64,000 nt of DNA from Flavobacterium cupriresistens (GTDB taxonomy: Bacteria > Bacteroidota > Bacteroidia > Flavobacteriales > Flavobacteriaceae): contig NZ_CP087134.1 in the NCBI RefSeq assembly GCF_020911925.1, positions 5,518,001 to 5,582,000 on the forward strand, in the 5' to 3' direction. Numbering within the stretch: the first letter of the stretch is position 1; each line of letters starts with the position of its first letter. The notes below the pieces were generated by a model. It ran no database searches. It saw only the letters and a program-made list of their open reading frames with translations, and was not told the origin of the DNA. Both the position numbers and the translations under genes were made by a program. This document shows positions 27,701 to 35,693 of this stretch, piece by piece.

Positions 27701-28327
27701 ATGCAAAATCCATTAAAAAATATCTTCCCCAATTTCTCCGATGAACTTATCGCTACTATTGAAGAGAATGCAAGTGCGCAGGATTTCGAAGCCGGAACAA
27801 TCTTAATGCGAACAGGACAATACATTAAAAATACGGTTTTGATTACCAAAGGAAAAATCAAAATTTACCGCGAGGGTGAAGATGGTGGTGAATTTTTAAT
27901 GTACTATCTACAGCCCGGTCAAGCCTGTGCCATCTCGATGATTTGTACTGCCAAAAGCGAAAAAAGCCAGATTATGGCCAAAGTGGTAGAAGATGTTTCC
28001 GTCATGATGATCCCCCTGCAAATGATGGACAAATGGATGATGGAACACCGATCCTGGTACGAATTTGTCATAGACACTTACAGAAGCCGTTTTGAAGAGG
28101 TCCTTGAAGTGGTAGATAATATTGCTTTCCGTTCGATGGATGAGCGTTTGGAATTTTATCTAAAAAGACATTCTGATGCCTGTGGCTGCACTGAAGTTAA
28201 ATTATCACATCAGGAAATTGCGACAGAGTTAAATACCTCAAGGGAAGTGGTTTCAAGATTACTCAAAAAAATGGAGCAGCGTGGTTTGGTTAAATTAAAC
28301 CGGAATCAGATTGAGCTTTTGAAATAG
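27701..28327 (+). CDS. Crp/Fnr-family transcriptional regulator
   Basis: A 208-residue regulator with an N-terminal cyclic-nucleotide-binding-like beta roll (about 20-115) and a C-terminal Crp-type winged HTH with LSHQEIATELNTSREVVSRLLKKME. The cNMP phosphate-binding signature is not conserved. Four Cys stand out: 76 and 82 in QACAISMICTAK, and 161 and 163 in DACGCTEV. These could form a redox or metal site, but that is a suggestion only. Surrounding genes handle sulfane sulfur, and regulators of this kind adjoin such genes in other Bacteroidota, so a sulfide or redox signal is a reasonable guess. Confidence 0.88.
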   Translation: MQNPLKNIFPNFSDELIATIEENASAQDFEAGTILMRTGQYIKNTVLITKGKIKIYREGEDGGEFLMYYLQPGQACAISMICTAKSEKSQIMAKVVEDVSVMMIPLQMMDKWMMEHRSWYEFVIDTYRSRFEEVLEVVDNIAFRSMDERLEFYLKRHSDACGCTEVKLSHQEIATELNTSREVVSRLLKKMEQRGLVKLNRNQIELLK

Positions 28328-28655
28328 AATTGTTTAACACGGATTACACTAATTTTCACGGATTGTTTTTTCTTGCTTTTGCGGCTCAAAAATTTGTGCC
28401 AATTCGTGTAATTCGTGTTAACAAAAAAATATCTGCCACAGATTAAATTGATTTTCACGGATTATTTTTTTTCTTCCCTTTTGCGGCTAAAAAATTTGTG
28501 TCAATTCGTGTAATTCGTGTTAATAAAAAAATACTTGCCACAGATTAAATTGATTTTCACGGATTGTTTTCTTTCTTCCCTTTTGCGGTTAAAAAATTTG
28601 TGTCAATTCGTGTAATTCGTGTTAACAAAAAATCATTCTAATCATTTTAATCTGT
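28328..28655. repeat. Three tandem ~108-bp repeats (ATTCGTG family)
   Basis: Three copies of a unit that runs GCCACAGATTAAATTGATTTTCACGGATT, a T-rich CTTCCCTTTTGCGG stretch, then AATTTGTGTCAATTCGTGTAATTCGTGTTAA. The copies begin near 28333, 28435 and 28543. The first copy is degenerate at its start. Related AATTCGTG units are at 45.30-45.35 kb and 55.49-55.80 kb. It separates the Crp/Fnr and TauE genes. Confidence 0.85.
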
Positions 28656-28733
28656 GGCAAAAAAAACGCTTATGTGATAAATGTTACTGTAGATTCCCCC
28701 CAAACAAAGCACCTTTGCATAAAAATACAATCA

Positions 28734-29519
28734 ATGGAATATTTCGGTTATTTTGCTTCGATTATCATAGGAATCTCACTTGGCTTAATTGGCGGCGGCG
28801 GATCTATTCTTACTATTCCGATTTTGGTGTATTTGTTTCGGGTAAATCCGGAACAGGCTACTTCGTATTCCTTATTCATCGTTGGGTTAACCGCTTTATT
28901 TGGAAGCTATAGCCATTATAAAATGGGGAATCTAAAACTGAAGTCCGCTTTGTATTTTGCGATTCCGTCTGTGATTTCGATCTTGATAATTCGGGAAGTT
29001 ATTTTTCCTCAAATTGCCCAAACCTTATTTTCGGTGGCTTCGTATACTGTTTCAAAAGATTTTCTGATTATGATTATCTTTTCGGCATTGATGATTACAG
29101 CGGCCATCTCGATGATCAAAAAAAACAAACCCGAAATAAAAGGCGCTGAAACCAACTATCCACAACTAAGTCTAATTGGTTTTCTAGTCGGAATTGTAAC
29201 CGGATTTCTAGGAGCCGGCGGGGGATTTTTAATTATTCCTGCCTTGCTTTTCTTCGCCAATTTACCTATGAAACAAGCCGTTGGGACTTCTTTATTAATC
29301 ATCACAATTAATTCTTGCATCGGTTTTGGAGGTGATTTATACATTGGGACTCCAATCAACTACACATTTCTGTTAAGCGTATCTGCTATGGCACTTATCG
29401 GAATGGTAATCGGCAGTCAGCTTTCTAAAAAAATTGATGGAGCCAAACTCAAACCCCTTTTTGGGTGGTTTGTTTTGGTAATGGGGGTATATATTATTAC
29501 TAAGGAGGTTTTGTTTTAA
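28734..29519 (+). CDS. Sulfite exporter TauE/SafE-family membrane protein
   Basis: A 261-residue polytopic inner-membrane protein with about eight predicted helices. It carries the Gly-rich N-terminal motif of the family, SLGLIGGGGSILTIPILVYL, repeated in the second half as VTGFLGAGGGFLIIPALLFF, a pseudo-twofold repeat typical of TauE/SafE. Members export sulfite, sulfoacetate or related organosulfur anions. I chose the ATG at 28734 because it starts the first membrane helix; the open frame upstream has poor coding character. The gene lies among sulfur genes downstream of a Crp/Fnr regulator. Confidence 0.88.
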   Translation: MEYFGYFASIIIGISLGLIGGGGSILTIPILVYLFRVNPEQATSYSLFIVGLTALFGSYSHYKMGNLKLKSALYFAIPSVISILIIREVIFPQIAQTLFSVASYTVSKDFLIMIIFSALMITAAISMIKKNKPEIKGAETNYPQLSLIGFLVGIVTGFLGAGGGFLIIPALLFFANLPMKQAVGTSLLIITINSCIGFGGDLYIGTPINYTFLLSVSAMALIGMVIGSQLSKKIDGAKLKPLFGWFVLVMGVYIITKEVLF

Positions 29520-29636
29520 CTTTATTGTTTCACGCAGATTTGGCAGATAAAGCTGATTTATTTAAACATTTTTAATCTAGTTTCGCATATAGAGTAGTCT
29601 TTGTCGCAGTTTTAAACTTGACAAAGATGAAACTAA

Positions 29637-29672
29637 AAAATCCGTTTATTTCTCAAAATAAACGGATTTGTA
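29637..29672 (+). terminator. Intrinsic terminator after the TauE gene
   Basis: AAATCCGTTTAT paired with ATAAACGGATTT, perfect stem with a short loop, followed by a T-rich stretch on the plus strand and preceded by an A6 run. Confidence 0.75.
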
Positions 29673-29678
29673 TATTTT

Positions 29679-29766
29679 GGGCGTTTCCTCCGGCCGGGCT
29701 ATCCACTTGTATCTTTTGCTTTTTAAAGAAAAAAGCAAAAGGATACCGCTCCTATCCCTAACGCAA
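29679..29766. repeat. Structured GGCGTTTCC...AACGC intergenic element
   Basis: An element of about 88 bases with outer arms GCGTT (29682-29686) and AACGC (29760-29764), and a strong inner hairpin ATCTTTTGCTTTTT (29711-29724) paired with AAAAAGCAAAAGGAT (29731-29744, one bulge). GC content is higher than its surroundings. A fragment with the same ATCTTTTGCTTTTT motif is at about 47.32 kb. It looks like a member of a dispersed palindromic family; copies elsewhere in the genome cannot be checked here. Confidence 0.6.
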
Positions 29767-29800
29767 TCTCAGGTAAAATGAAATTCTTATTTTATAAATT

Positions 29801-30877
29801 CTAATGCTCCCCATACCCAATATCATCCATCTTCCCGCTAAAAACACGGTACTGAATAATAAAATAAATAATCACCAAAAATAAAGCAACAAAAAACCAG
29901 CTCATTCCAACAGACAAACCATATTCTCCAGCAGCGGTATTATAAATCGTCAATGATGGATTGACTTTATTGGTTGAAGGCAAAACATTTGGAAAAATCG
30001 AAACGGCTGTCGAAGCGAATCCACCTACCAAAAACAAGGTTGAAAATATAAAACCGTGTCCGTCTTTTTTATACGAACGTACTTTAAACAAACCTATAAT
30101 TCCAACAAAAGTCATTAGAGGAAAAAACCAGAGAATCGGGTTTTCTATAAAATTATGAAACGGTTTTGGCTCAATAAAATGCCAAATTTGCAATGAAATG
30201 AAAACCAAAATCAGCAAGACGATATTCAGTTTAAAAACTACATTTTTGAGTTGTGTATTTAAGGATGAATTCGTTTTGTAAATAATCCAATTGGCACCAT
30301 GAATCGTTAAAGCCACCACACTTACAATTCCGAGAAACAAGGTAAACCAATCTATAATTCCCAGCTCATTGGCTTGTGGACTAAAAGTAGGATTCCACAA
30401 AGGCAAAAAGAAATAATGGGCTTCCTGAGTAGAAACGCCATTGGTTACCATTCCTAAATTAACACCGCGAACGATATTCCCTAAAGCGATTCCGAAAAAC
30501 AAAGCCAAAAGTAAACTGGCAATGCCAAACGCTTTATCCCAAATGGTCTCCCACATCGGATGGTGTACTTGTCCACGCATTTCTAAACCAATCGCACGGA
30601 AAATTAACAACCACAAAATCATGATTAAAGGCAGGTAAAACCCGCTAAAAGAAGAAGCGTATAAGGTCGGGAACGCAAAAAACAAAACCCCTCCGGCTGC
30701 AATAATCCAAACTTCATTCGCATCCCAAAACGGACCGATGGCGCTTGTAATTGCTTTTTTATCTTTTTCTGTTTTAGCAAAAAACAAATGAATAATTCCT
30801 GCTCCAAAATCGTAACCGTCCAAAACAATATAAACGGCCAGAATTCCCATTAAAACGACGTACCAAAAAAATTCCAT
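29801..30877 (-). CDS. cydB: Cytochrome bd ubiquinol oxidase subunit II
   Basis: Subunit II of cytochrome bd, the high-affinity quinol oxidase of the inner membrane that reduces O2 to water without proton pumping. The 358-residue protein has about eight or nine helices. The N-terminal VLMGILAVYIVLDGYDFGAGIIHLF and the FDANEVWIIAAGG-like segment (FWDANEVWIIAAGGVLF) are CydB hallmarks. It starts 3 bases after cydA stops, so the two are one operon. I see no small CydX-type ORF downstream. Confidence 0.95.
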   Translation of the reverse strand: MEFFWYVVLMGILAVYIVLDGYDFGAGIIHLFFAKTEKDKKAITSAIGPFWDANEVWIIAAGGVLFFAFPTLYASSFSGFYLPLIMILWLLIFRAIGLEMRGQVHHPMWETIWDKAFGIASLLLALFFGIALGNIVRGVNLGMVTNGVSTQEAHYFFLPLWNPTFSPQANELGIIDWFTLFLGIVSVVALTIHGANWIIYKTNSSLNTQLKNVVFKLNIVLLILVFISLQIWHFIEPKPFHNFIENPILWFFPLMTFVGIIGLFKVRSYKKDGHGFIFSTLFLVGGFASTAVSIFPNVLPSTNKVNPSLTIYNTAAGEYGLSVGMSWFFVALFLVIIYFIIQYRVFSGKMDDIGYGEH

Positions 30878-30879
30878 AC

Positions 30880-32223
30880 TTATTTATTTTCAGTTAAAGC
30901 TTCATTGTGAGGCCCTTTGTTGATAATTTTCCCAATCAATAATAAAAACAACATTCCGAGTAAAAGGTATAGTCCGATAAAACCTAATAACGTAAACAAC
31001 GTATTTCCGGAAGAAACCGTTGGCGAGGCACCTTCGGCAGTTCGCAATAAATTATAAACCAACCACGGCTGTCTTCCTAACTCGGCGGTATACCAGCCTG
31101 TTGTGTTTGCGATATACGGAAATGGCATCATAAAAAGCAAGGACCATAAAATCCATTTGGTCTCAAATAATTTCCCTCGAATAAGCTGAAAAAGGGCACA
31201 AACCATTAAACCAATAAATAAGGTTCCGAGTCCAACCATAATATGATAGGCATAATACAACCCTGAAATATTGGTTGGATGTACCTCTTCTTCAAACTGA
31301 TCTAAACCTTTTATTTCTTCGTGCCAACTTCCATAAGTCAGGAAACTCAGAATATTGGGAACTGCGATTTTATTGTCCAGTTTTTTGTCTTTAACATCGG
31401 GCTGACCAATTAAAACAATTTCAGAACCTTCTTTTTCGGTATGAAAAATTCCTTCCATAGCAGCGAAGGTTACCGGTTGGTATTTTACCACGTTTTTCGC
31501 CAGTAAATCTCCCGTAGGAACGGCAACAATCATACTTGAAATCAATCCGAAAATAACGCCTGTTTTAAGAAACAATTTTCCAAAAACAACATTCTTTTTA
31601 CTTAAGATATAAAATGCGCCTATTCCGGCTACGACAAACGAACTGGTAACCAATGAAGCGGCCTGATTGTGCAAATAAGAAGGCCATAACCAAGGGTTTA
31701 AGAACAAGGCCTGAAAGTTATTCAATACAAACTTTCCGTTTTCGAGAATTTCATATCCAACTGGGTTCTGCATCCACGAATGGGTGGCTATAATTAAAAA
31801 TCCGCTTGCCCACGAACCAATGCAAATCAGTAATCCGGTGACAAAATGCCACTTATGCCCAAGGAGTTTTTCTCCGAATAAAAACAAACCTAAAAAAGAG
31901 GATTCTAAGAAAAAGGAAAACATTCCTTCCATAGCCAGAGTCTGACCGATAATTCCCCCTGTTAATTCGGAGAATTTAGCCCAGTTGGTTCCAAATTGAA
32001 ACTCCATCGGGATTCCGGTAACCACACCCATTGCAAAATTTAAGGCGAAGATTCTCATCCAAAAATGGGTGGCGTGATTGTATTGTTCGTTTTGGGTTTT
32101 TAAATATTTCCATTTGAAATAAACAATGATCAGCGAAAGACCCATTGTAAGTTGCGGAAAAAGATAGTGAAAGGTAATTGTGAAAGCGAATTGCATTCGG
32201 TCATAAAAAAGCATTTCTTCCAT
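30880..32223 (-). CDS. cydA: Cytochrome bd ubiquinol oxidase subunit I (short Q-loop type)
   Basis: Subunit I carries hemes b558, b595 and d and the quinol site. His19 in TITFHYLFPQ matches the conserved heme ligand of the family. The GRQPW motif (TAELGRQPWLVYNLLRT) in the C-terminal half is also diagnostic. At 447 residues it is shorter than E. coli CydA (about 520), as expected for the short Q-loop class. I chose the ATG at 32223, where the canonical MxxMLFYDRMQFAFT start begins; an in-frame TTG at 32253 overlaps a promoter-like TAAATTTG. The repeat array at 32.35-32.80 kb lies directly upstream. Confidence 0.95.
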   Translation of the reverse strand: MEEMLFYDRMQFAFTITFHYLFPQLTMGLSLIIVYFKWKYLKTQNEQYNHATHFWMRIFALNFAMGVVTGIPMEFQFGTNWAKFSELTGGIIGQTLAMEGMFSFFLESSFLGLFLFGEKLLGHKWHFVTGLLICIGSWASGFLIIATHSWMQNPVGYEILENGKFVLNNFQALFLNPWLWPSYLHNQAASLVTSSFVVAGIGAFYILSKKNVVFGKLFLKTGVIFGLISSMIVAVPTGDLLAKNVVKYQPVTFAAMEGIFHTEKEGSEIVLIGQPDVKDKKLDNKIAVPNILSFLTYGSWHEEIKGLDQFEEEVHPTNISGLYYAYHIMVGLGTLFIGLMVCALFQLIRGKLFETKWILWSLLFMMPFPYIANTTGWYTAELGRQPWLVYNLLRTAEGASPTVSSGNTLFTLLGFIGLYLLLGMLFLLLIGKIINKGPHNEALTENK

Positions 32224-32250
32224 GAGTGGTAATTTAATTATGAAGTCCCA

Positions 32251-32258
32251 CAAATTTA
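32251..32258 (-). promoter_or_regulatory. Candidate -7 box of the cydAB promoter
   Basis: The complement reads TAAATTTG, matching the Bacteroidota TAnnTTTG consensus, 28 bases upstream of the cydA ATG. No convincing TTTG -33 element is seen at the usual spacing. Further upstream (32290-32322) lies a hairpin AAAAGTTTA/TAAACTTTT. Confidence 0.4.
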
Positions 32259-32344
32259 CCTATTAAAACCCGAAATCAGGGGCTTAAAAAAAAGTTTATC
32301 GTTTGATATTTAGTAAACTTTTTGGTACTTTTAGAGGGCTTACT

Positions 32345-32796
32345 TTTTTTAAACCATATGAGTGATGTAAGTTCATTTTAACGTTATGCTTTAACTTAAT
32401 ATACTTACATCATTTGTTTTTTTAAACCATATAAGTGATGTAAGTTCATTTTAACGTTGTGCTTTCACTTAATATTTACTTACTTCATTTGTTTTTTTAA
32501 CCATATAAGTAATGTAAGTTCATTTTAGCGTTATGCTTTCACTTAATATTTACTTACATCATTTGTTTTTTTAACCATATAAGTGATGTAAGTTCATTTT
32601 AACGTTATGCTTTAACTTAATATTTACTTACATCATTTGTTTTTTTTAAACCATATAAGTGATGTAAGTTCATTTTAGCGTTATGCTTTCACTTAATATT
32701 TATTTACATCATTTGTTTTTTTAACCATATAAGTGATGTAAGTTCATTTTAGCGTTATGCTTTCACTTAATATTTACTTACATCACTTATATGGTG
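32345..32796. repeat. Six tandem ~74-bp repeats with palindromic ends
   Basis: Six near-identical units beginning at about 32351, 32424, 32498, 32572, 32648 and 32722, each (A)ACCATATAAGTGATGTAAGT - TTCATTTTA(A/G)CGTTATGCTTT(A/C) - ACTTAATATTTACTTACATCA - TTTG followed by a T-run. Each unit starts with GATGTAAGT and ends with ACTTACATC, so each can fold into its own hairpin. The last unit alone ends ACTTACATCACTTATATGGT, the full inverted complement of the unit start. Two linked variant sites (AACG/AGCG, TTAAC/TTCAC) differ among copies. It sits between cydA and the HD-hydrolase gene. Confidence 0.92.
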
Positions 32797-32808
32797 AAAA
32801 TATTCTCG

Positions 32809-33402
32809 TTACTCCTCCTTTAAAATTCCTTTTGCAACACTTTCGTTTATTAATCCTTCTGCGAAGTTCCATAAAGTGGCGGAACCTTCTTTTATGACGC
32901 TCTTTTTTTCATAAACCGTTTTGTATTTTACGCCGTATTCTTTCCAGGTTCCTCCGTTGTTTGACGTATTTTGCAATAAGGGTTCTAGTCGGTCCATTGA
33001 CTTTGCAAACTTGGCTTCATTGGTTTCTCCCGCTTCAAATTCTTCCCAGATGGTAATTAATTCATCGGCCTGTTTTTGGGGGAGTAAACCAAAAATGCGA
33101 TTCGCTGCCAAACGTTCAGCCACCGTATTATCATGATTGAGTTGTGTGTCATAAAGAAAAATATCTCCAGCATCGATTTCTACAATATCATGTATCAAAA
33201 CCATTTTTACCACTTTCAAAACATCGATTGGCTCATTGGAATGTTCTGCCAGAACTAGCGCCATCAAAGCCAAATGCCAGCTATGCTCCGCATCGTTTTC
33301 ATTTCGATCACTATTAAACAGCTTCGTTTTTCGCTGAATGTATTTTACTTTATCAATCTCTTTTATAAAAGCAATCTGATTTAACAAGTCTTCTGTGTTC
33401 AT
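32809..33402 (-). CDS. HD-domain hydrolase (YfbR-like 5'-deoxynucleotidase type)
   Basis: A 197-residue HD-superfamily phosphohydrolase. The metal-binding residues are visible as NDAEHSWHLALMAL (first His), VLIHDIVEIDAGD (the HD pair) and later Asp in the KSMDRLEPLL segment. This layout matches the HD3/YfbR group, which hydrolyse deoxynucleoside monophosphates, but the substrate is not certain. I chose the ATG at 33402 because homologues start close to the EDLLNQIAFI segment; the frame extends to 33534 through non-coding-like sequence. It is divergent from the MBL-rhodanese gene. The stop is 13 bases from the 74-bp repeat array. Confidence 0.85.
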   Translation of the reverse strand: MNTEDLLNQIAFIKEIDKVKYIQRKTKLFNSDRNENDAEHSWHLALMALVLAEHSNEPIDVLKVVKMVLIHDIVEIDAGDIFLYDTQLNHDNTVAERLAANRIFGLLPQKQADELITIWEEFEAGETNEAKFAKSMDRLEPLLQNTSNNGGTWKEYGVKYKTVYEKKSVIKEGSATLWNFAEGLINESVAKGILKEE

Positions 33403-33563
33403 AATATCTATTTTTCGTAGTGCTGTAAATTTACAAAATGCGACACCGTTAATCAAATTACATTCTTTTGATTTTAAAGCTTTAGCAGATTTATTTTTTT
33501 TCGTATTTCCACAAAAAACAAATTTCTGTAACATTAGTCACTTATTTTCCAAAAAAACAAAGT

Positions 33564-33571
33564 TACCTTTG
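33564..33571 (+). promoter_or_regulatory. Candidate -7 box of the MBL-rhodanese gene
   Basis: TACCTTTG fits TAnnTTTG, 27 bases upstream of the ATG at 33598. The -33 element is not clear. Confidence 0.4.
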
Positions 33572-33597
33572 TGCCACATTATTTTAGATTGCATATC

Positions 33598-35010
33598 ATG
33601 AAAATAGAACAAATTTACACCGGATGTTTAGCACAAGGTGCCTACTATATCACTTCAAATGGCGAAGCGGCCATTATTGATCCGCTTAGAGAAATTCAGC
33701 CTTATTTAGATCGTTTGGAACGCGATGGAGTAAAACTGAAATATATTTTTGAAACTCATTTTCATGCTGATTTTGTTTCGGGTCACGTTGACTTAAGCAA
33801 AGAAACCCAAGCTCCTATTGTTTACGGACCAAATGCGGTATGTGAATTTGATTGCATTTCAGCAAAAGACGGACAAGAATTTAAAATCGGAACTACTACT
33901 ATAAAAGTGTTGCATACTCCGGGTCATACGATGGAAAGCACCACGTATTTGTTAATTGATGAAAACGGAAAAGACCATGCTATTTTCTCGGGAGATACTT
34001 TATTTATCGGAGATGTCGGGCGACCGGATTTAGCACAAAAAGCGGCTGGAATGACACAGGATCAATTGGCTGGAATTTTGTTTCATTCGCTAAGAGATAA
34101 AATCATGACGCTGGCAGATGATGTTATTGTATATCCTGCACATGGCGCCGGAAGTGCTTGTGGTAAAAACATGAGTAAAGAAACTGTTTCTACGATTGGA
34201 AATCAAAAAGCAACCAATTATGCTTTGCGCGCCAATATGACGGAAACAGAATTCATTACTGAGGTAACGGATGGATTATTGCCTCCACCCGCCTATTTTA
34301 GTATGAATGTTGCTATGAATAAAAATGGCTACGAAAGCTTTGAATCTGTTTTGAATAACGGAATGAAAGCAATAAACTCAAAAGAATTTGAGGCTGTTGC
34401 CGAAGAAACCGGGGCTTTAATTCTGGACACCAGAAGTGCTGCTGATTTCAGCAAAGGATTTATTCCACAGTCTATTAATATCGGAATCAATGGTGATTTT
34501 GCTCCGTGGGTTGGAACTTTAATAGCCAATGTAAAACAACCTATAATATTGGTTACCGAAAAAGGATTAGAAGAAGAAACCGTAACCCGTTTAAGCCGTG
34601 TTGGTTTTGATACTATTATTGGTCATCTGGAAGGTAGTTTTGAAGCCTGGCAAAATGCCGGTTTCGAAATAGATACTGTGAACCGAATTACCGCTGCACA
34701 ATTTGCAAGCGAGTTTAAAATTGCGGAAGACAAAGTAATCGACATCCGTAAAGAAACAGAATATGCTGCTGAACATATTGAAGACGCTTACAGCAAACCA
34801 CTAGCTTATATTAATGACTGGGTAAAAGACATTAATCCGAATGAGCATTTTTACCTGCATTGTGCCGGAGGTTATCGCAGTATGATTGCGGCTTCGATTT
34901 TGCAGGCACGTGGTTTTAGAAACTTTTCCGAAGTTGAAGGTGGTTTTGGAGCAATTTCTAAAACTGAAATCCCAAAATCGGATTTTATTTGTCAAAGTAA
35001 AGTATTATAA
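33598..35010 (+). CDS. MBL-fold hydrolase fused to two rhodanese domains (persulfide dioxygenase-like)
   Basis: A 470-residue cytoplasmic fusion. Residues 1-245 are an ETHE1/glyoxalase-II-like metallo-beta-lactamase domain with THFHADFVSGH (His54, His56, Asp58), HTPGHT and FSGDTLF. Two rhodanese domains follow: about 275-365, with LILDTRSAADF but no Cys in its active-site loop (ILVTEKGLEE), and about 370-460, active-looking with Cys422 in LHCAGGYRS. ETHE1-type enzymes oxidise glutathione persulfide to sulfite, and rhodanese fusions pass sulfane sulfur along. The adjacent YeeE/YedE pair and nearby TauE support a role in sulfane sulfur metabolism. Start chosen at the conserved MKIEQIYTGCLAQ. 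Confidence 0.9.
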   Translation: MKIEQIYTGCLAQGAYYITSNGEAAIIDPLREIQPYLDRLERDGVKLKYIFETHFHADFVSGHVDLSKETQAPIVYGPNAVCEFDCISAKDGQEFKIGTTTIKVLHTPGHTMESTTYLLIDENGKDHAIFSGDTLFIGDVGRPDLAQKAAGMTQDQLAGILFHSLRDKIMTLADDVIVYPAHGAGSACGKNMSKETVSTIGNQKATNYALRANMTETEFITEVTDGLLPPPAYFSMNVAMNKNGYESFESVLNNGMKAINSKEFEAVAEETGALILDTRSAADFSKGFIPQSINIGINGDFAPWVGTLIANVKQPIILVTEKGLEEETVTRLSRVGFDTIIGHLEGSFEAWQNAGFEIDTVNRITAAQFASEFKIAEDKVIDIRKETEYAAEHIEDAYSKPLAYINDWVKDINPNEHFYLHCAGGYRSMIAASILQARGFRNFSEVEGGFGAISKTEIPKSDFICQSKVL

Positions 35011-35119
35011 TAATTGAAGGAGCTAAGACTCTGAGTTACTTAGTTTCTAAGATTTTGTACTTAGAAATTTTTAACTTAGAATCTCAGCAACTTAGTAACT
35101 AAGAAACTAAAAAAAAATC
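35011..35119. repeat. CTTAG/CTAAG inverted dispersed repeat
   Basis: The spacer holds GAGTTACTTAGTTTCTAAG...CTTAGTAACTAAGAAACT, whose parts can pair imperfectly. Similar stretches built on GAACCTCAGCAACTTAG occur at 42.8, 43.3, 57.4-57.5 and 62.9 kb. Confidence 0.55.
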
Positions 35120-35683
35120 ATGCTCGAAATTATACAACAACCTTGGCCTTGGTACGTTGCAGGCCCTTTAATAGGATTAACGGTTCCTATATTATTAATC
35201 ATCGGAAATAAATCTTTCGGAATCAGTTCATCGTTGCGACATATTTGCGCGGCTTGTATTCCTGCCAATATTTCTTTTTTTAAATACGATTGGAAAAAAG
35301 AAAGCTGGAATTTATTGTTCGTTTTCGGAATATTTTTAGGCGGTATCCTTGCAACAGCATTTTTATCAAATCCAAATGCGGTTCAAATTACTCCTGAACT
35401 TTCAGAGCAGTTAGCCACTTATGGTATTACAGATCATTCGGGTTTATTGCCTGCACAGCTTTTTTCGTGGGAAAGTTTGTTCACACTTCGTGGATTCATT
35501 ATGATTGTAGTGGGTGGATTTTTAGTTGGTTTCGGAACGCGTTATGCGGGAGGATGCACGAGTGGTCATGCCATTATGGGAATTTCAAATTTACAATGGC
35601 CTTCTTTAGTTGCCACAATCTGTTTTATGGTTGGCGGTTTTGCTATGGCCAATTTGATTCTTCCTTATATTCTTTCACTTTAA
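35120..35683 (+). CDS. YeeE/YedE-family sulfur transporter, first half
   Basis: A 187-residue membrane protein with about five helices. The family motif [15 protein letters not shown] contains the conserved Cys that handles thiosulfate or persulfide sulfur in YeeE-type carriers. It lacks the second internal repeat of full-length YeeE; the next gene supplies a matching partner. It starts 109 bases after the MBL-rhodanese gene, and its stop is 10 bases before the next gene, so the two transporter genes are co-transcribed. The substrate is likely thiosulfate or another sulfane sulfur compound, from family knowledge. Confidence 0.88.
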   Translation: MLEIIQQPWPWYVAGPLIGLTVPILLIIGNKSFGISSSLRHICAACIPANISFFKYDWKKESWNLLFVFGIFLGGILATAFLSNPNAVQITPELSEQLATYGITDHSGLLPAQLFSWESLFTLRGFIMIVVGGFLVGFGTRYAGGCTSGHAIMGISNLQWPSLVATICFMVGGFAMANLILPYILSL

Positions 35684-35693
35684 TATTTTTAAA

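Noticed and set aside
28619..28912. 97-codon frame at the start of the TauE gene
   Set aside because: Overlaps TauE in another frame and begins in the repeat array; no domain seen.
32224..32253. TTG-initiated CydA extension
   Set aside because: It covers a likely -7 box; the ATG at 32223 gives the conserved CydA start.
32345..32796. CRISPR-like array at the 74-bp repeats
   Set aside because: The whole unit is repeated with no unique spacers and there are no cas genes. It is a tandem repeat array, not CRISPR.
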